DNA of 64,000 nucleotides from Chryseobacterium sp. GVT01B (lineage in GTDB: Bacteria > Bacteroidota > Bacteroidia > Flavobacteriales > Weeksellaceae), in the NCBI RefSeq assembly GCF_019970045.1, contig NZ_JAHXYI010000002.1, positions 248,001-312,000 on the forward strand. Reading direction: 5' to 3'. Position 1 is the stretch's first letter, and every line of letters starts with the position of its first letter. The notes beneath the pieces were generated by a model that worked only from the letters and a program-made list of their open reading frames with translations, did not search any database and had not been told where the DNA came from. Positions 18,559-29,647 of the stretch are shown here, piece after piece. The position numbers and the translations under genes are program-made.

Positions 18559-20496
18559 TTAATTTCTCAGTACAAAACCACCCTGTTGCTGCACCTCAAT
18601 ACTGAAATCCCCCCTTCCATTTACTTTTACTTCTTTCTCTGAGGTGTTTCCTTTTGCATCATCATTGATAAATTTTACGGTTTTTCCAGCGAACATCGGA
18701 AGTTTTATTTTCAGTTTCCGGGATTGTTTTTCTGCATTCACGCCAGCTATATACCATTGATCTGCATGTCTTCTTGCAATCACTACATATTTCCCGGGAT
18801 AACCGTCTAAGAAGATTGTTTCATCCCAAAGTGTAGGAACTTCTTTCATAAAGCGGAGCTGAAATTCCGGAGCATCGGTCAGGTTATTCGGCATTACGGC
18901 AAACATCTGAACGGGATTCTGAAACAGCACTGCTGTAGCCAGCTGAAAGCCGTCCGTGGTATGCCTTTTATTTTTATCCCTGTTTGATTCTGTTAAATAT
19001 CTATTAAGGAAACTTCCTCCAAATTCCATACTTCCCACTGTATTTCTGATGAAAGGATGAAGTGTAGCAAAAAAAGCTTCCTGCTTACGTACATCTTCTG
19101 AAAAATAAAGCATTTCTGAAGCCAGAACAGCTTCACTCCCTGCATAGTTCGGGTACATTACTTCCCAGCCTCTCGGTACAGTGGCTCCATGAAAAATAAT
19201 GGTTAATCCATAATCGTTGGCATCGGATAAAATATCTTCATAAAGACGCATGGTTTCCTGTTTGTCTCCTCCGAAAAAATCCACTTTGAGTCCTTTTACC
19301 CCGACATCTTTCAGCCATTTCATTTCTTTTTTACGTTCAACAGATGAGCTCATTTTGTTTCTCGGTCCCATCGGTGCGTCATTGGCTGCTCCATTGGAAT
19401 TGTACCAAAGTAATACGCCTACATTTTTCGATTTTGCATACTGAATGAGAGTTTTCATTCGTTCTTTTCCAATATTTTTATCCCAAAGCGCATCCATAAG
19501 AATAAACTGATATTTCAGCGCGGCAGCAAGGTCTATGAATTTTACCTGATCATCATAGTTCATACTTTTGTCCTGCCACAGAATCCAGCTCCAGGTGGAT
19601 TTTCCGAACTGATACTCCTGTGAAGGCTCATACATCGGATCTACCACATCAAAAGGAATGGTGGTTTCCACGATGGGTTTCAGAGAACCTCCCACAGTAA
19701 TTGTTCTCCACGATGTTTTTCCGGGAAGTGAAACGGCTGCTCCGGTACTTCCGAAACCGTTATTTTCAGCAATATTCGGATAAGCTACTTTATAAAGACT
19801 TTTTTCTGCTGTGGTTTCAAGATGAGAAGCACAATACATACTGTTCACTCCTGTCTCGGAAAGCAATACCCAACCCTCATTTCCGATATGGAACAGACCA
19901 GGGAAAACATATCCGTAATCAGATGATATTCCCAGCTCGGCATCGGCTTTATAACCACTTTCATAGCTTGGTGCTGTACGGGCGAAACCTGTCATTGGCT
20001 TCATCATAGGGGAAAGAAAAGTAGTCGTCTGTGACGGGAACCTGTAACCAGTAGTTTCTGACTGAACAACAACACTCAGGCGTTCTTTCATGGGTAGAAT
20101 ATTATATCGGAAAGCAATATTATTATTACTCACCTGGAATTCGATGCTTATCTGGTGCTGGTCCGCATTGGTGAAATTAACGGTTAAAGTATTTGTATTA
20201 TAATGAATCTCGGATATTTTGATTTTCCGGTTTGTATATTTCTTAGAAATCACGTCTTTTTGGCTGTCAGTAAATTTCAAATTCTTGGAAAAATCTGATT
20301 CATTCGTTATCAGGCCTAACGGAGATTTTTCAAGCATTATTTTCCCTTGAAAAGTCACATCATACAAAGCCTGCCCTCCTTCTGAAAAGACATGAAGCTT
20401 TATTTGGCCGTCAGGACTTGAAACTTCTGCTACCTGCGCAAAACTTTTACTTATTAGAAACAGGCTGAATACAATATATAATGCTTTTTTTCTCAT
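18559..20496 (-). CDS. GH97 glycosidase, retaining (alpha-galactosidase-like) subgroup
   Basis: This 645-residue secreted protein has a signal peptide ending SFAQ, then the GH97 N-terminal beta-supersandwich, TIM barrel (about 300-560) and small C-terminal beta domain. Aspartate D406 in LKVDFF sits where the retaining GH97 alpha-galactosidases have their nucleophile; the inverting SusB-type alpha-glucosidases lack it. The setting in a xylan locus suggests removal of alpha-galactose or beta-L-arabinopyranose caps from complex arabinoxylan, but that is inference. Its start overlaps the stop of the upstream GH43 gene by four bases (ATGA), which indicates translational coupling. Confidence 0.88.
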   Translation of the reverse strand: MRKKALYIVFSLFLISKSFAQVAEVSSPDGQIKLHVFSEGGQALYDVTFQGKIMLEKSPLGLITNESDFSKNLKFTDSQKDVISKKYTNRKIKISEIHYNTNTLTVNFTNADQHQISIEFQVSNNNIAFRYNILPMKERLSVVVQSETTGYRFPSQTTTFLSPMMKPMTGFARTAPSYESGYKADAELGISSDYGYVFPGLFHIGNEGWVLLSETGVNSMYCASHLETTAEKSLYKVAYPNIAENNGFGSTGAAVSLPGKTSWRTITVGGSLKPIVETTIPFDVVDPMYEPSQEYQFGKSTWSWILWQDKSMNYDDQVKFIDLAAALKYQFILMDALWDKNIGKERMKTLIQYAKSKNVGVLLWYNSNGAANDAPMGPRNKMSSSVERKKEMKWLKDVGVKGLKVDFFGGDKQETMRLYEDILSDANDYGLTIIFHGATVPRGWEVMYPNYAGSEAVLASEMLYFSEDVRKQEAFFATLHPFIRNTVGSMEFGGSFLNRYLTESNRDKNKRHTTDGFQLATAVLFQNPVQMFAVMPNNLTDAPEFQLRFMKEVPTLWDETIFLDGYPGKYVVIARRHADQWYIAGVNAEKQSRKLKIKLPMFAGKTVKFINDDAKGNTSEKEVKVNGRGDFSIEVQQQGGFVLRN

Positions 20497-21875
20497 AATT
20501 CATTATTTTCAAGAAAAGTCCAGTAATCGAAATACATAATATCTGTTGAAGCTTTTCCGCTGAATACAAAATACAGATCATGGATACCGGTAATCTTTTC
20601 AGAAATCTGCACTTTTACCGTTTCCCAGCGGTCATCACCACCAGTCATCGGAATCTTTACTGTGGTGGCTACCGGACCGTTCACAGCATCTAAATGAATG
20701 GCCATCGTTACGTCACTGTTGTGAGTAGTTCCTACCCTTGCGGAGAAAGCTGCGGCTCCTTTTTTTCGGAAATCCACATTTTTTACACTGGTATAAGCCC
20801 CATTTTTCTTGGCTTTGATGAAGACACCAGCCTCTTTATTCTGATAGGATTTTACATTTTCCGACCAGGCAATCATTTCCGCCTGATTGAACGAATAAGG
20901 ATTAACTGTTGCGATAGCTTTTGTAATTCCGCTGGTCATTTTAAATGGTGAAATGGAGCCGTCTTTATTGAAGGTAAGCTCTTCCAGACTTACTGATCTT
21001 GTAAACCCGCTTCCGTTCGGCAATGCACCATTGTGATAAAAGAAATAAGTTTTTCCCCGGAAATCAATAACGCCGGGATGATTGGTGAATGACTTTCCTT
21101 CCGCTGGCATGATAATTCCACCATACTTCCAGGGTCCCTGTGCATTTTTACCTGTAGAATATCCTATGAATTCCGGAAGCGGACCACCCGGCCAGAAAAG
21201 ATAATACAAATTTTTCCTTTTGTACAGCCACGGCCCTTCCTCATATTTTGTTGGTCTTTCCAGGTTGGCTTTCCCATCTCTTTTACCAAATGATTCTTCT
21301 GTCATTGGAACTTCTACAATATTTCCGGAATAGGAAATCATATCTTCATTAAGCTTTACGTATTTAAGCTTAGGATTTCCCCAATACATATGAGCCTGTC
21401 CATCATCATCCACAAAAACCGTTGGATCAATATCACCCCATTCGCTCTGAACCATAGGCTTTCCCAGCGGATCACGGAAAGGTCCCAACGGACTGTCACC
21501 TACAGCAACACCGATAGCTCCTTTATTATTGGTTTTTGACCACATCGGAACATACATAAAAAATTTTCCGTTTCTTTCTACACATTGTGCGGCCCAGGCA
21601 TCGCGCTTTGCCCAGTCAAAATCTTTATACGAGAGAATTGTTCCGTGATCTGTCCAGTTGACCATATCATTGGTAGAATATACTTTCCAATCGTTCATGG
21701 TAAACCAGGTAGAATCATCTTCATCGTGTGTGGTGTACACATACAGCCTATCATTGTAGACCATCGGTGCAGGATCTGCAGTGTAATTGGTCTGCACAAT
21801 AGGATTCTGTGCAAATCCCACTTGGGAAAAGCCTGCCATTAGAATTAAACTGACATATATTTTACAGATACTCAT
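20493..21875 (-). CDS. GH43 glycosidase with C-terminal CBM6 (arabinofuranosidase/xylosidase)
   Basis: This 460-residue secreted protein has a signal peptide ending GFAQ. The five-bladed propeller carries the GH43 acidic triad: base D34 (TADPAPM), pKa-modulating D150 (GDIDPTVF) and acid E213 (YEEGPWLY). Residues from about 330 to the end form a CBM6-like beta-sandwich ([20 protein letters not shown]). Enzymes of this layout commonly remove arabinofuranose from arabinoxylan. The gene overlaps the next one (GH97) by four bases, so the two are probably made together. Confidence 0.9.
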   Translation of the reverse strand: MSICKIYVSLILMAGFSQVGFAQNPIVQTNYTADPAPMVYNDRLYVYTTHDEDDSTWFTMNDWKVYSTNDMVNWTDHGTILSYKDFDWAKRDAWAAQCVERNGKFFMYVPMWSKTNNKGAIGVAVGDSPLGPFRDPLGKPMVQSEWGDIDPTVFVDDDGQAHMYWGNPKLKYVKLNEDMISYSGNIVEVPMTEESFGKRDGKANLERPTKYEEGPWLYKRKNLYYLFWPGGPLPEFIGYSTGKNAQGPWKYGGIIMPAEGKSFTNHPGVIDFRGKTYFFYHNGALPNGSGFTRSVSLEELTFNKDGSISPFKMTSGITKAIATVNPYSFNQAEMIAWSENVKSYQNKEAGVFIKAKKNGAYTSVKNVDFRKKGAAAFSARVGTTHNSDVTMAIHLDAVNGPVATTVKIPMTGGDDRWETVKVQISEKITGIHDLYFVFSGKASTDIMYFDYWTFLENNEL

Positions 21876-21916
21876 AGAATTGGAAATTTGGATTTAAAAC
21901 TTTTAAGCCTGATATT

Positions 21917-22795
<879 letters not shown>

Positions 22796-22872
22796 TTATT
22801 TGTAGTTTTAACACTTATTATTTTAGATAAAAAAATAATAGCAAGCTATTTAAAGTTTTATATTGATTATTT

Positions 22873-23067
22873 TTAACCACAAAAGGCACAAAAGTTTTAA
22901 ACACTTAAGCTTTTTCAGAGCTAAACCTTATGCGTAATAAGTACACCTAAGTTTTGGGAAAATCTTTGATTTTCATCTTATGTGAACTTTTCTACACAAT
23001 CATTTTAAACTTACTTAAGTGAGCTCAAGTATTTTAGAATGAAACCCTTTGTGACTTTTGTGGTTAA
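22873..23067. repeat. MITE-like intergenic element with 22-bp terminal inverted repeats
   Basis: The left end 22873-22894 (TTAACCACAAAAGGCACAAAAG) and right end 23046-23067 are inverted repeats with two mismatches. A second, inner pair CACTTAAG (22902-22909) / CTTAAGTG (23014-23021) nests inside. The element is 195 bp, holds no gene, and fills most of the gap between the CE1 and GH43 genes. From memory, similar sequences are dispersed between genes in Chryseobacterium genomes. Confidence 0.65.
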
Positions 23068-23098
23068 TAAAGTTTAAACATCTGAATACTTATTTTAT

Positions 23099-24748
23099 TT
23101 ATCTGTTTACAGCAAACTTTTCCCTGCTAATTTTGTTATTTTCATTCTCGGCTTTATTGACTCTGAAAAAATCTACATCTACAAATCCTCCGGTATTTTT
23201 TGTAGCATAATTAAAAACTGCGAATTTTGATCCCATAAAAAATCTCCGGTAATCAAAGATCATTTTGTAGTCTTTTGCCAATTCTGTCCAGTTTTTCTGA
23301 TCTGTGCTGTAATAAAAGTCCGCAAGATCTTTCCCAAGGTTAAAATTGGCATCAATACGCAGGAAAACCTTATCTGAATCGAGAGAAATCCGTTTTTTTT
23401 CTTCTTTTTTAACTCCTGTAATCGCTTTGGTTTTACTATCCAGGCTTACTTCATTTGTTGCAAAAACAATGAATTTTTCCTGTCCTTCCTTTACTATTGA
23501 CAAAATCCCTGAATCCCCGTTGAAAGCACTGAAGCCTGCAACATCTCCATCTTTCATTCCTTTGAGGTCCATTGCAACAACTGCTGAAGAAGTTGGTCCT
23601 TCCATTCTCTGGGTCAACGTATTGGGCGCTGCGTACAGATTGTCTGCTACTCTGCTGGTCTTTAGTCTCAGAAATCCTTTTCTTTCGGATAAAGACCATG
23701 CTTCATTCACCGGATTATGATTCCATTGCCATTGGATTTTCATCTTTTTATCAGAAAACTCATCACTTTCCACCAGATGATTTTTCGCTTTGAATGACGG
23801 AAGTGGAACTTTTCCCTTCAAAGGAACTTTTCCTTTATCTCCCAGTATCGGCCAGTCGTTTTCCCATTGAACTGGTAGCAACAACGGGACACGCCCCACT
23901 CCGTTTCTATCCTGAAAAATGAGGGAATACCAGTTCCCATTTTCATCATCTATCAAAGCACCCTGACCTGCATAGGAAAATCCTAAAAAATTATCTTCCA
24001 GTATTACTTTTTTCTCATACGGACCTGTCACTTTATCAGCTCTGTAAACTACCTGGCGGCGTTTTCCATTTCTGGGCCACGAGATCATCATCATATAATA
24101 TTTTCCGTTTCTTTTAATGATCTGGTTCCCTTCCAGAAGTCCGGTTTCCGAAGCATCTTTCTGAAACACCTCGGTTCCATCCGGATTTCCGATTACCTCA
24201 TTAAAATCAGAACTCAGTTCAAAAACTTTGTTGGAAGTGAAGACATATACTTTATTATCATCATCGAAAAACAGTGAAGCATCGTGAAAATGCCGTGTTC
24301 TTGTGATGAGTTTCCATTTTCCTTTTTCGGGATTATCAGTCACATAGAAATAAGATTTGAAAGGTTCATCATTCGGAGAGAACAAAACGTAATACTTCCC
24401 TTTATGATAGCGTATTGAAGAAGCCCATTGACCTCTGCCATAAACGGTTCCGTTCAATAAATCATATTTCGGGTTGTCATTCAAAGTATTGAAAACATAT
24501 CCGGACATTTCCCAATGTACCAAATCCCTGGAATGCATCACCGGAGCTCCCGGCATCAGATGCATGGTTGTACTGATCAGGTAAAAATCATTTCCGTTTC
24601 TGGTAATGGATAAATCCGGCGCATCTGCCCAAATGATGGGGTTTGTAAATGCCGTACCCTGTTTTCCGGAAGGATTTACCTGGGCTGAAAGAAGATTCAG
24701 CCCGATAAACCCCAATAAAGAAACTATATAAGATTTTTTGATTTTCAA
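23099..24748 (-). CDS. GH43 beta-xylosidase/arabinofuranosidase with C-terminal beta-sandwich
   Basis: This 549-residue secreted enzyme has a signal peptide ending LLSAQ. The GH43 triad is D45 (WADAPDLS), D156 (FHDASLFF) and E206 (LLEGNQI). The C-terminal half (about 330-530) is the concanavalin A-like beta-xylosidase domain (EFSDKKMKIQWQWNHNP, LRLKTSRVADNLY). This two-domain form typically acts on xylo-oligosaccharides or arabinose side chains. A second GH43 of the same architecture lies directly upstream, so the pair probably arose by duplication or serves different linkages. Confidence 0.9.
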   Translation of the reverse strand: MKIKKSYIVSLLGFIGLNLLSAQVNPSGKQGTAFTNPIIWADAPDLSITRNGNDFYLISTTMHLMPGAPVMHSRDLVHWEMSGYVFNTLNDNPKYDLLNGTVYGRGQWASSIRYHKGKYYVLFSPNDEPFKSYFYVTDNPEKGKWKLITRTRHFHDASLFFDDDNKVYVFTSNKVFELSSDFNEVIGNPDGTEVFQKDASETGLLEGNQIIKRNGKYYMMMISWPRNGKRRQVVYRADKVTGPYEKKVILEDNFLGFSYAGQGALIDDENGNWYSLIFQDRNGVGRVPLLLPVQWENDWPILGDKGKVPLKGKVPLPSFKAKNHLVESDEFSDKKMKIQWQWNHNPVNEAWSLSERKGFLRLKTSRVADNLYAAPNTLTQRMEGPTSSAVVAMDLKGMKDGDVAGFSAFNGDSGILSIVKEGQEKFIVFATNEVSLDSKTKAITGVKKEEKKRISLDSDKVFLRIDANFNLGKDLADFYYSTDQKNWTELAKDYKMIFDYRRFFMGSKFAVFNYATKNTGGFVDVDFFRVNKAENENNKISREKFAVNR

Positions 24749-24795
24749 AATGTACTTTGATGTTTGGTTTTACTTTTTTCAATTTTAAAAGGAAA

Positions 24796-24819
24796 CGCTT
24801 CGACAAGCTCAGTGTGACA
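24796..24819. repeat. Fragment of a dispersed intergenic repeat
   Basis: CGCTTCGACAAGCTCAGTG and the following TGACA lie in the 85-base gap between two GH43 genes. From memory, this motif recurs between genes in flavobacterial genomes. Only one copy is visible here. Confidence 0.35.
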
Positions 24820-24833
24820 TTGCTAATACTAAC

Positions 24834-26552
24834 TTAATTCGGTATAATATCATTGGAAGAAGTACTGTACAGCCCGATAAGGCTTCCTGTAAAACCTCCT
24901 GCAACATCCGTAGAAAGAATATCTCCTGAAACAGGTCCTCCAAGATTTTTATAGTTTTTACCATCCAGTGAATAATTAAAGCTATGTTCATCTTTATCAG
25001 CAACCACCTGCAGTTTAACAGTTTTGGATAATGAAATCTTCTCGCTGGCGATCAGCTTTGATTGTCCTTTTTCTGTTCTTTCCAATACGATGTAGAAATC
25101 TTTATCTTTTTTCGTTATTCCGAAAACATAATTGAATGTTTCACTTTGATAACAGGTAATTCCTGCCAGTTCTTTTTCTGATTTTGGCTTAAAATCCAGT
25201 GTTACAGAAGTTTCAAATGATTCATGCTGCAATTTGTGGAACAGTGCCGAAACCGGAGCCAATGCCTTGATATTGGTTTCAAAAGGGTTTACTTTCACAC
25301 CATTTTTTGTAACTGTAATAAAGCTTTCACGAGGTCCACGCATGGCAATCCATCTGTAGTCAAGGTTTTTATCGGTCAGCTTATCAGAATAGGTGAAGTT
25401 TCCGTTGGGAAAAAATCCGTTTTGGCCGTTTTGATTCTGAACTCCAGCAGGTAATTTCAGTTTTGGTTTCATCGGAACCAGTCCATTTTGGAAAACCGGG
25501 TATTTTCCGCTCCAGTCAACCGGAAGGATAAATGTTTCACGGCCTTTGTTGACTCTGTTCTTCTCATTCGGGCGTATCGCCAGAAATACTCCATAATATT
25601 GGCCATCCGGTGTTTCTATAAGATCTGCGTGGCCTGCCCAGTCTACTTTTTCCTTTCTGTCTTTCGGGAAATAGCGCTGTGTCAGAATCGGGTTATTGCC
25701 AGCCGGAACGTAAGGTCCTTTCGGGGAATCGGACATAAAGATAACTTCACTGTGATTTCCTCCGGTTCCTCCTTCGGCACACATCAGGTAATATTTACCG
25801 TTCTTTTTGTAAATATGGGGACCTTCGATCCAAATGGGCTTTTGGGAAAGATCCACGCCACCGTTTACAATAATCTTATCCGAGCCCGCAACTACCTGGT
25901 CTTTTTCGAGGTCATAGTCCCACATCTTAATAACACGGTGACCATTGTACTGTTCAGTACCTTGTGGCGGAGCATCGTTGTGAACGATATATGCTTTTCC
26001 GTCATCATCAAAGAAAATAGCAGGATCAATACCTTCAAAATTCAGTTTTTGAACTTCGCTCCATCCTTTTGACGGATCTTTTGTTTTTACGACCATATTT
26101 CCAATACCACCCGCAAACTGGGTAGTAATCATATAAAAAGTATCGTTGTGCTTATTGTATTTGATGTCCGGAGCATAAATTCCATGGGAAACGCCTGATT
26201 TTTCAACCTTAAGCTGGGAAGGTCTGTCCAGAACGTGTCCCACCTGTTTCCAGTTCACCAGATCTTTAGAAGTAAAAATCGGGACTCCCGGAAACATTGA
26301 AAATGAAGAATTCACAAGATAATAATCTTCACCTTTTCTGGTAATACTGGGATCAGGATAACAGCCCTGTAAAATCGGAGAATAAAACTCATCCGGTTTA
26401 AGAGGATTGTCATTATATATTTTATCGTTTCCACGGTAAGTAAAGTCTGAGAATGTCTGGGCAGAAATAGAAGTCACCGAGAGCAAAGCAGCTGCTGCCA
26501 GCACATTCGTTTTATTCCTGAAGAAAGCTAAATTCATTATATTCTGTCTCAT
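24834..26552 (-). CDS. GH43 beta-xylosidase-like enzyme with C-terminal beta-sandwich
   Basis: This 572-residue secreted enzyme has its signal peptide (ending ISAQ) after an N-terminal extension; ATG codons at residues 1 and 6 are both possible starts. The GH43 triad is D67 (GCYPDPSI), D176 (EGIDPAIF) and E243 (WIEGPHIY). FPGVPIFTSKDLVNWKQVGHVL is the family substrate-pocket segment. A concanavalin A-like C-terminal domain (about 370-565) follows. It is the first glycosidase after the glucuronate transporter gene, from which it is separated by 175 bases. Confidence 0.9.
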   Translation of the reverse strand: MRQNIMNLAFFRNKTNVLAAAALLSVTSISAQTFSDFTYRGNDKIYNDNPLKPDEFYSPILQGCYPDPSITRKGEDYYLVNSSFSMFPGVPIFTSKDLVNWKQVGHVLDRPSQLKVEKSGVSHGIYAPDIKYNKHNDTFYMITTQFAGGIGNMVVKTKDPSKGWSEVQKLNFEGIDPAIFFDDDGKAYIVHNDAPPQGTEQYNGHRVIKMWDYDLEKDQVVAGSDKIIVNGGVDLSQKPIWIEGPHIYKKNGKYYLMCAEGGTGGNHSEVIFMSDSPKGPYVPAGNNPILTQRYFPKDRKEKVDWAGHADLIETPDGQYYGVFLAIRPNEKNRVNKGRETFILPVDWSGKYPVFQNGLVPMKPKLKLPAGVQNQNGQNGFFPNGNFTYSDKLTDKNLDYRWIAMRGPRESFITVTKNGVKVNPFETNIKALAPVSALFHKLQHESFETSVTLDFKPKSEKELAGITCYQSETFNYVFGITKKDKDFYIVLERTEKGQSKLIASEKISLSKTVKLQVVADKDEHSFNYSLDGKNYKNLGGPVSGDILSTDVAGGFTGSLIGLYSTSSNDIIPN

Positions 26553-26610
26553 TATTATTCTTTTTTTATAGTTTTTAAAATGTATATTTTTGAAAAGGTG
26601 TTGTTCTTTT

Positions 26611-26676
26611 TAACGCTGAGTCCGCAAGTTTTTTAACTACTATCTTTTTGAGGTTCGCAAAGGCATTACACTCAGC
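26611..26676. repeat. Degenerate palindromic intergenic sequence
   Basis: Outer arms GCTGAGT (26615-26621) and ACTCAGC (26670-26676) flank CCGCAAG and CGCAAAGG motifs. It resembles worn copies of short dispersed palindromes and lies in the gap upstream of the GH43 gene. Confidence 0.35.
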
Positions 26677-26727
26677 TAGGATAATTCATATTTTATCATT
26701 ATAATCGTTTACCGATCGTTACATATT

Positions 26728-28002
26728 TTAAATGGTTTTCTTCCGGTTGATTATTTTAATCAATCCCCAGGCTGTAACATAGGATATTCCAGCAATGAAA
26801 AATATAATGTTGTAGCCTCCGTTGATATTTCCTGATTTTTTAAAAGTATCGAGAACAATTCCGATAAAGAGCGGAAAAATAATTCCTGCCGCTGAGCCGA
26901 GCATTCCGCCAAAACCAATGACAGAACTGACATAATTGTTAGGCAACTGATCTCCGACCGTGGTCATAAGATTGGCTCCCCAACCCTGGTGTGCAGCTGT
27001 TGCAAGGGCAATAATAAGGGTAATTACCCACATATTGTCTACATATTTTGAGAACATGACCGGAACTACCATCAAAGCAAACAATAGCATGGTAAAGCTT
27101 CTGGCTCTTCCGATGGCCCAGCCTTTTTTAATCAGAAGGGATGAAAGATAGCCTCCGCCGATACTTCCGATCGTAGTTCCGCTGTAAATAATAATCAATG
27201 GAAGGGATGGTTTTGTTAAATCCATTTTGAATACATCCGAGAAATAGGCCGGCAGCCAGAACATGAAGAAATACCAGATAGGATCGGTTAACATTTTACC
27301 AATGGCAAATGACCATGTTACTTTATATTTGAGTAATTCTGATAAAGGAATTTTGTTTTTTTCCTCTGTTTTTTCATCCTGATCACTTTTTATGTATTGC
27401 AGTTCTTCTTTGCTGAGATTTTTTGTTTTTTCGGGTATGGCATAGAATTTCCACCAAAGGATAATCCAAACCATGCCTAAGGCACCAATCCATACAAAAG
27501 TCTGTCTCCAGCCGTAATGTCCAAGAATGAACGGAACCAATAGCGGTGCTAAAATAGCTCCCACCGTTGCTCCAGAGTTAAAAATCCCTGTTGCCAGCGC
27601 CCTTTCTTTTTTAGGAAACCATTCAGCCACAGATTTGATAGCAGCAGGAAAGTTTCCTGCTTCACTAATTCCCAAAGTGCTTCTCGCAATGATAAACCCG
27701 ATGGTACTTTTCACAAAACCATGTCCTATAGAAGCGAGACTCCATACAATAAGGGAAACCGCATACCCGATTTTGGTTCCTACCCGGTCTATAAATCTTC
27801 CCATGGCCATGTAACCAATAGCATACGTAGTGGTAAATGCCATGACGATATAGCTGTAATCTTTTTCGTCCCAGCTGAATTCTTTTTCCAGTACAGGTTT
27901 AAGCAAGCCCATTACCTGACGGTCAAGATAATTGATCGTAGTGGCGAGAAAGACGAGAGACAGCATCCACCATCTTATATTGCGGTTTTGAGGAGCCTGC
28001 AT
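26728..28002 (-). CDS. MFS hexuronate transporter (ExuT-like, ACS family)
   Basis: This 424-residue protein has about 12 membrane segments. It opens with RWWMLSLVFLATTINYLDRQVMG, the hallmark of anion:cation symporter members such as ExuT/GudP, and has the loop motif FIDRVGTKIGY and ERALATGIFNSGATVGAI. It should import glucuronate (and perhaps galacturonate) with protons. Its start codon overlaps the eda stop by one base. It is last in the uxaC-kdgK-eda-MFS set, so it is translated with the enzymes that use its substrate. Confidence 0.9.
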   Translation of the reverse strand: MQAPQNRNIRWWMLSLVFLATTINYLDRQVMGLLKPVLEKEFSWDEKDYSYIVMAFTTTYAIGYMAMGRFIDRVGTKIGYAVSLIVWSLASIGHGFVKSTIGFIIARSTLGISEAGNFPAAIKSVAEWFPKKERALATGIFNSGATVGAILAPLLVPFILGHYGWRQTFVWIGALGMVWIILWWKFYAIPEKTKNLSKEELQYIKSDQDEKTEEKNKIPLSELLKYKVTWSFAIGKMLTDPIWYFFMFWLPAYFSDVFKMDLTKPSLPLIIIYSGTTIGSIGGGYLSSLLIKKGWAIGRARSFTMLLFALMVVPVMFSKYVDNMWVITLIIALATAAHQGWGANLMTTVGDQLPNNYVSSVIGFGGMLGSAAGIIFPLFIGIVLDTFKKSGNINGGYNIIFFIAGISYVTAWGLIKIINRKKTI

Positions 28003-28637
28003 TAGTTATGATTAAGTTGTTGTAATAAATTCTTTGTCTTCAGAGTCAGCTCTTCTCCATTAACATCTTTTCCGATGATTGAGCTTCCCAATCCTGCCGC
28101 TACAGCGCCACCATTAAGCCATTCTCTGATATCTTCAAATTCTGCATTGATCCCTCCGGTGGGCATGAAATTCATTCCGGGGAAAACAGGTTGTACCGAT
28201 TTGATGTATTTCTTCCCTAAAGCATCAGCCGGAAATATTTTAACGAGTTTTAAACCGTTCTGATAGGCAATATTGATATCGGAAGGAGTAAAACAACCCG
28301 GAATCAAAAGGATATTTCTTTCAAGTGCATGTTTTACCAATGCTTCACTGATGACAGGTGTAATGATAAAATCTGCTTTTACACCCGCATAATCATCCAT
28401 TTCCTGTATATTTTTTACCGTCCCGATTCCTAACAGAAGACCAGGAAATTCGATATGGGAAATTTCTTTCAGCTTAGTGAAGTTTTCCAATGCCTGCTGA
28501 CCTCGGTTGGTATATTCTATCACACGGATTCCTGCTTCGTATAAAGCTTTTACGATATTTTTTGAGACTTCAAACGATTTGTTGTAAAACAGCGGAACGA
28601 TTTTCTGGTCTTTTATTTTTTGTAGTATTTCACTCAT
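28002..28637 (-). CDS. eda: 2-keto-3-deoxy-6-phosphogluconate aldolase
   Basis: This 211-residue enzyme splits KDPG to pyruvate and glyceraldehyde 3-phosphate. The family features are KIVPLFYNKS at the start, GIRVIEYTNRG, LLLGIGTVKN, the Schiff-base lysine in LVKIFPADALG, and PTGGINAEF. It overlaps kdgK by four bases and the transporter by one base. It completes glucuronate breakdown. Confidence 0.94.
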   Translation of the reverse strand: MSEILQKIKDQKIVPLFYNKSFEVSKNIVKALYEAGIRVIEYTNRGQQALENFTKLKEISHIEFPGLLLGIGTVKNIQEMDDYAGVKADFIITPVISEALVKHALERNILLIPGCFTPSDINIAYQNGLKLVKIFPADALGKKYIKSVQPVFPGMNFMPTGGINAEFEDIREWLNGGAVAAGLGSSIIGKDVNGEELTLKTKNLLQQLNHN

Positions 28638-29647
28638 AGTTTTTCGATATTAATGCTTTCATCAATGGTGTCTCCCTTTACAAATAGCTTTTTAAAAGCA
28701 ACTTTTGCAGCATCTTCCAGGATCTGTTGTTCAGAATTACCTTTTACAATTCCATGGATTAAAGCCGCCATAAAAGAATCACCGCTTCCTACTCTTTCTT
28801 CAATTTTGTCTGAATTATATTTTTCTGAAACTAAAAGCTGCTCATCAGCCAATAAGGTGGCAAAATAATTGACCTTTTCTCCATTTGTAAAGCGGAACGT
28901 ATTGGCAATCTTTTCTACATTTGGGAATTGTTTCTTGATTTCTAAAGCTGTTTTCTTTGCTTGTTTCAAAAGATTTTCATCGTCAAAGCTTCCGTTAAGC
29001 TTATATTCAACAGGAATATTCAGGAACTGCCCAACAGACCAGATATTTCCCATGAGAACGTTGACAAAAGGCATCAGCTCTTTAATTTTGTGAGGAGTCT
29101 GGTGTTGCCAAAGTAACGCCCTGTAATTCAGGTCAAGAGAAACCGTAATATTTCTTGTTCTGGCTTCTTTCATGATCTGTAAACATTTGCGAAATGCGTT
29201 ATCACTCAAAGCCGGTGTGATGGTACTGATATGCAGCCATTTTACTCCTGAAAATATTTCATCATCACTGAAAGTTTCAAAATCCGACTGAGTAAAAACA
29301 GACGGAAATCGGTCGTACACCACTGAAGCATTCTGCATATCACCATCGGAGGAAAGATAAAATGTTCCTATTCTCCCTTGAGTTTTTTCTGCAAGGACTT
29401 CTATTCCTTTATGCTTAAGTTGAATTTCCAGCTGGTTTCCTACAAAATTCTCCGGTAAAGCTGATAATAGTTTCACAGAATTCTTCCATTGGGAAAGCGC
29501 TGCTGCAACATTGTATTCTGCACCTCCCAGGTAAATCTTCAGAGATTGCTCATGGAGCCAGTTTCCTTCGGAATCCGGGGCAAAGTGGAGAAGCAATTCC
29601 CCGAAACATAGTATCTTAGACGAATCCTGCATGGTATTAGATTTCAA
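28634..29647 (-). CDS. kdgK: 2-keto-3-deoxygluconate kinase (PfkB family)
   Basis: This 337-residue sugar kinase phosphorylates KDG to KDPG. PfkB motifs are present: GGAEYNVAAALSQW near the N-terminus, and the C-terminal ATP/anion-hole signature in EERVGSGDSFMAALIHG with the catalytic aspartate. It starts inside the last codons of uxaC (11-base overlap) and its end overlaps eda, so the three are translationally coupled. The position between UxaC and Eda makes KDG the expected substrate. Confidence 0.92.
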   Translation of the reverse strand: MKSNTMQDSSKILCFGELLLHFAPDSEGNWLHEQSLKIYLGGAEYNVAAALSQWKNSVKLLSALPENFVGNQLEIQLKHKGIEVLAEKTQGRIGTFYLSSDGDMQNASVVYDRFPSVFTQSDFETFSDDEIFSGVKWLHISTITPALSDNAFRKCLQIMKEARTRNITVSLDLNYRALLWQHQTPHKIKELMPFVNVLMGNIWSVGQFLNIPVEYKLNGSFDDENLLKQAKKTALEIKKQFPNVEKIANTFRFTNGEKVNYFATLLADEQLLVSEKYNSDKIEERVGSGDSFMAALIHGIVKGNSEQQILEDAAKVAFKKLFVKGDTIDESINIEKL

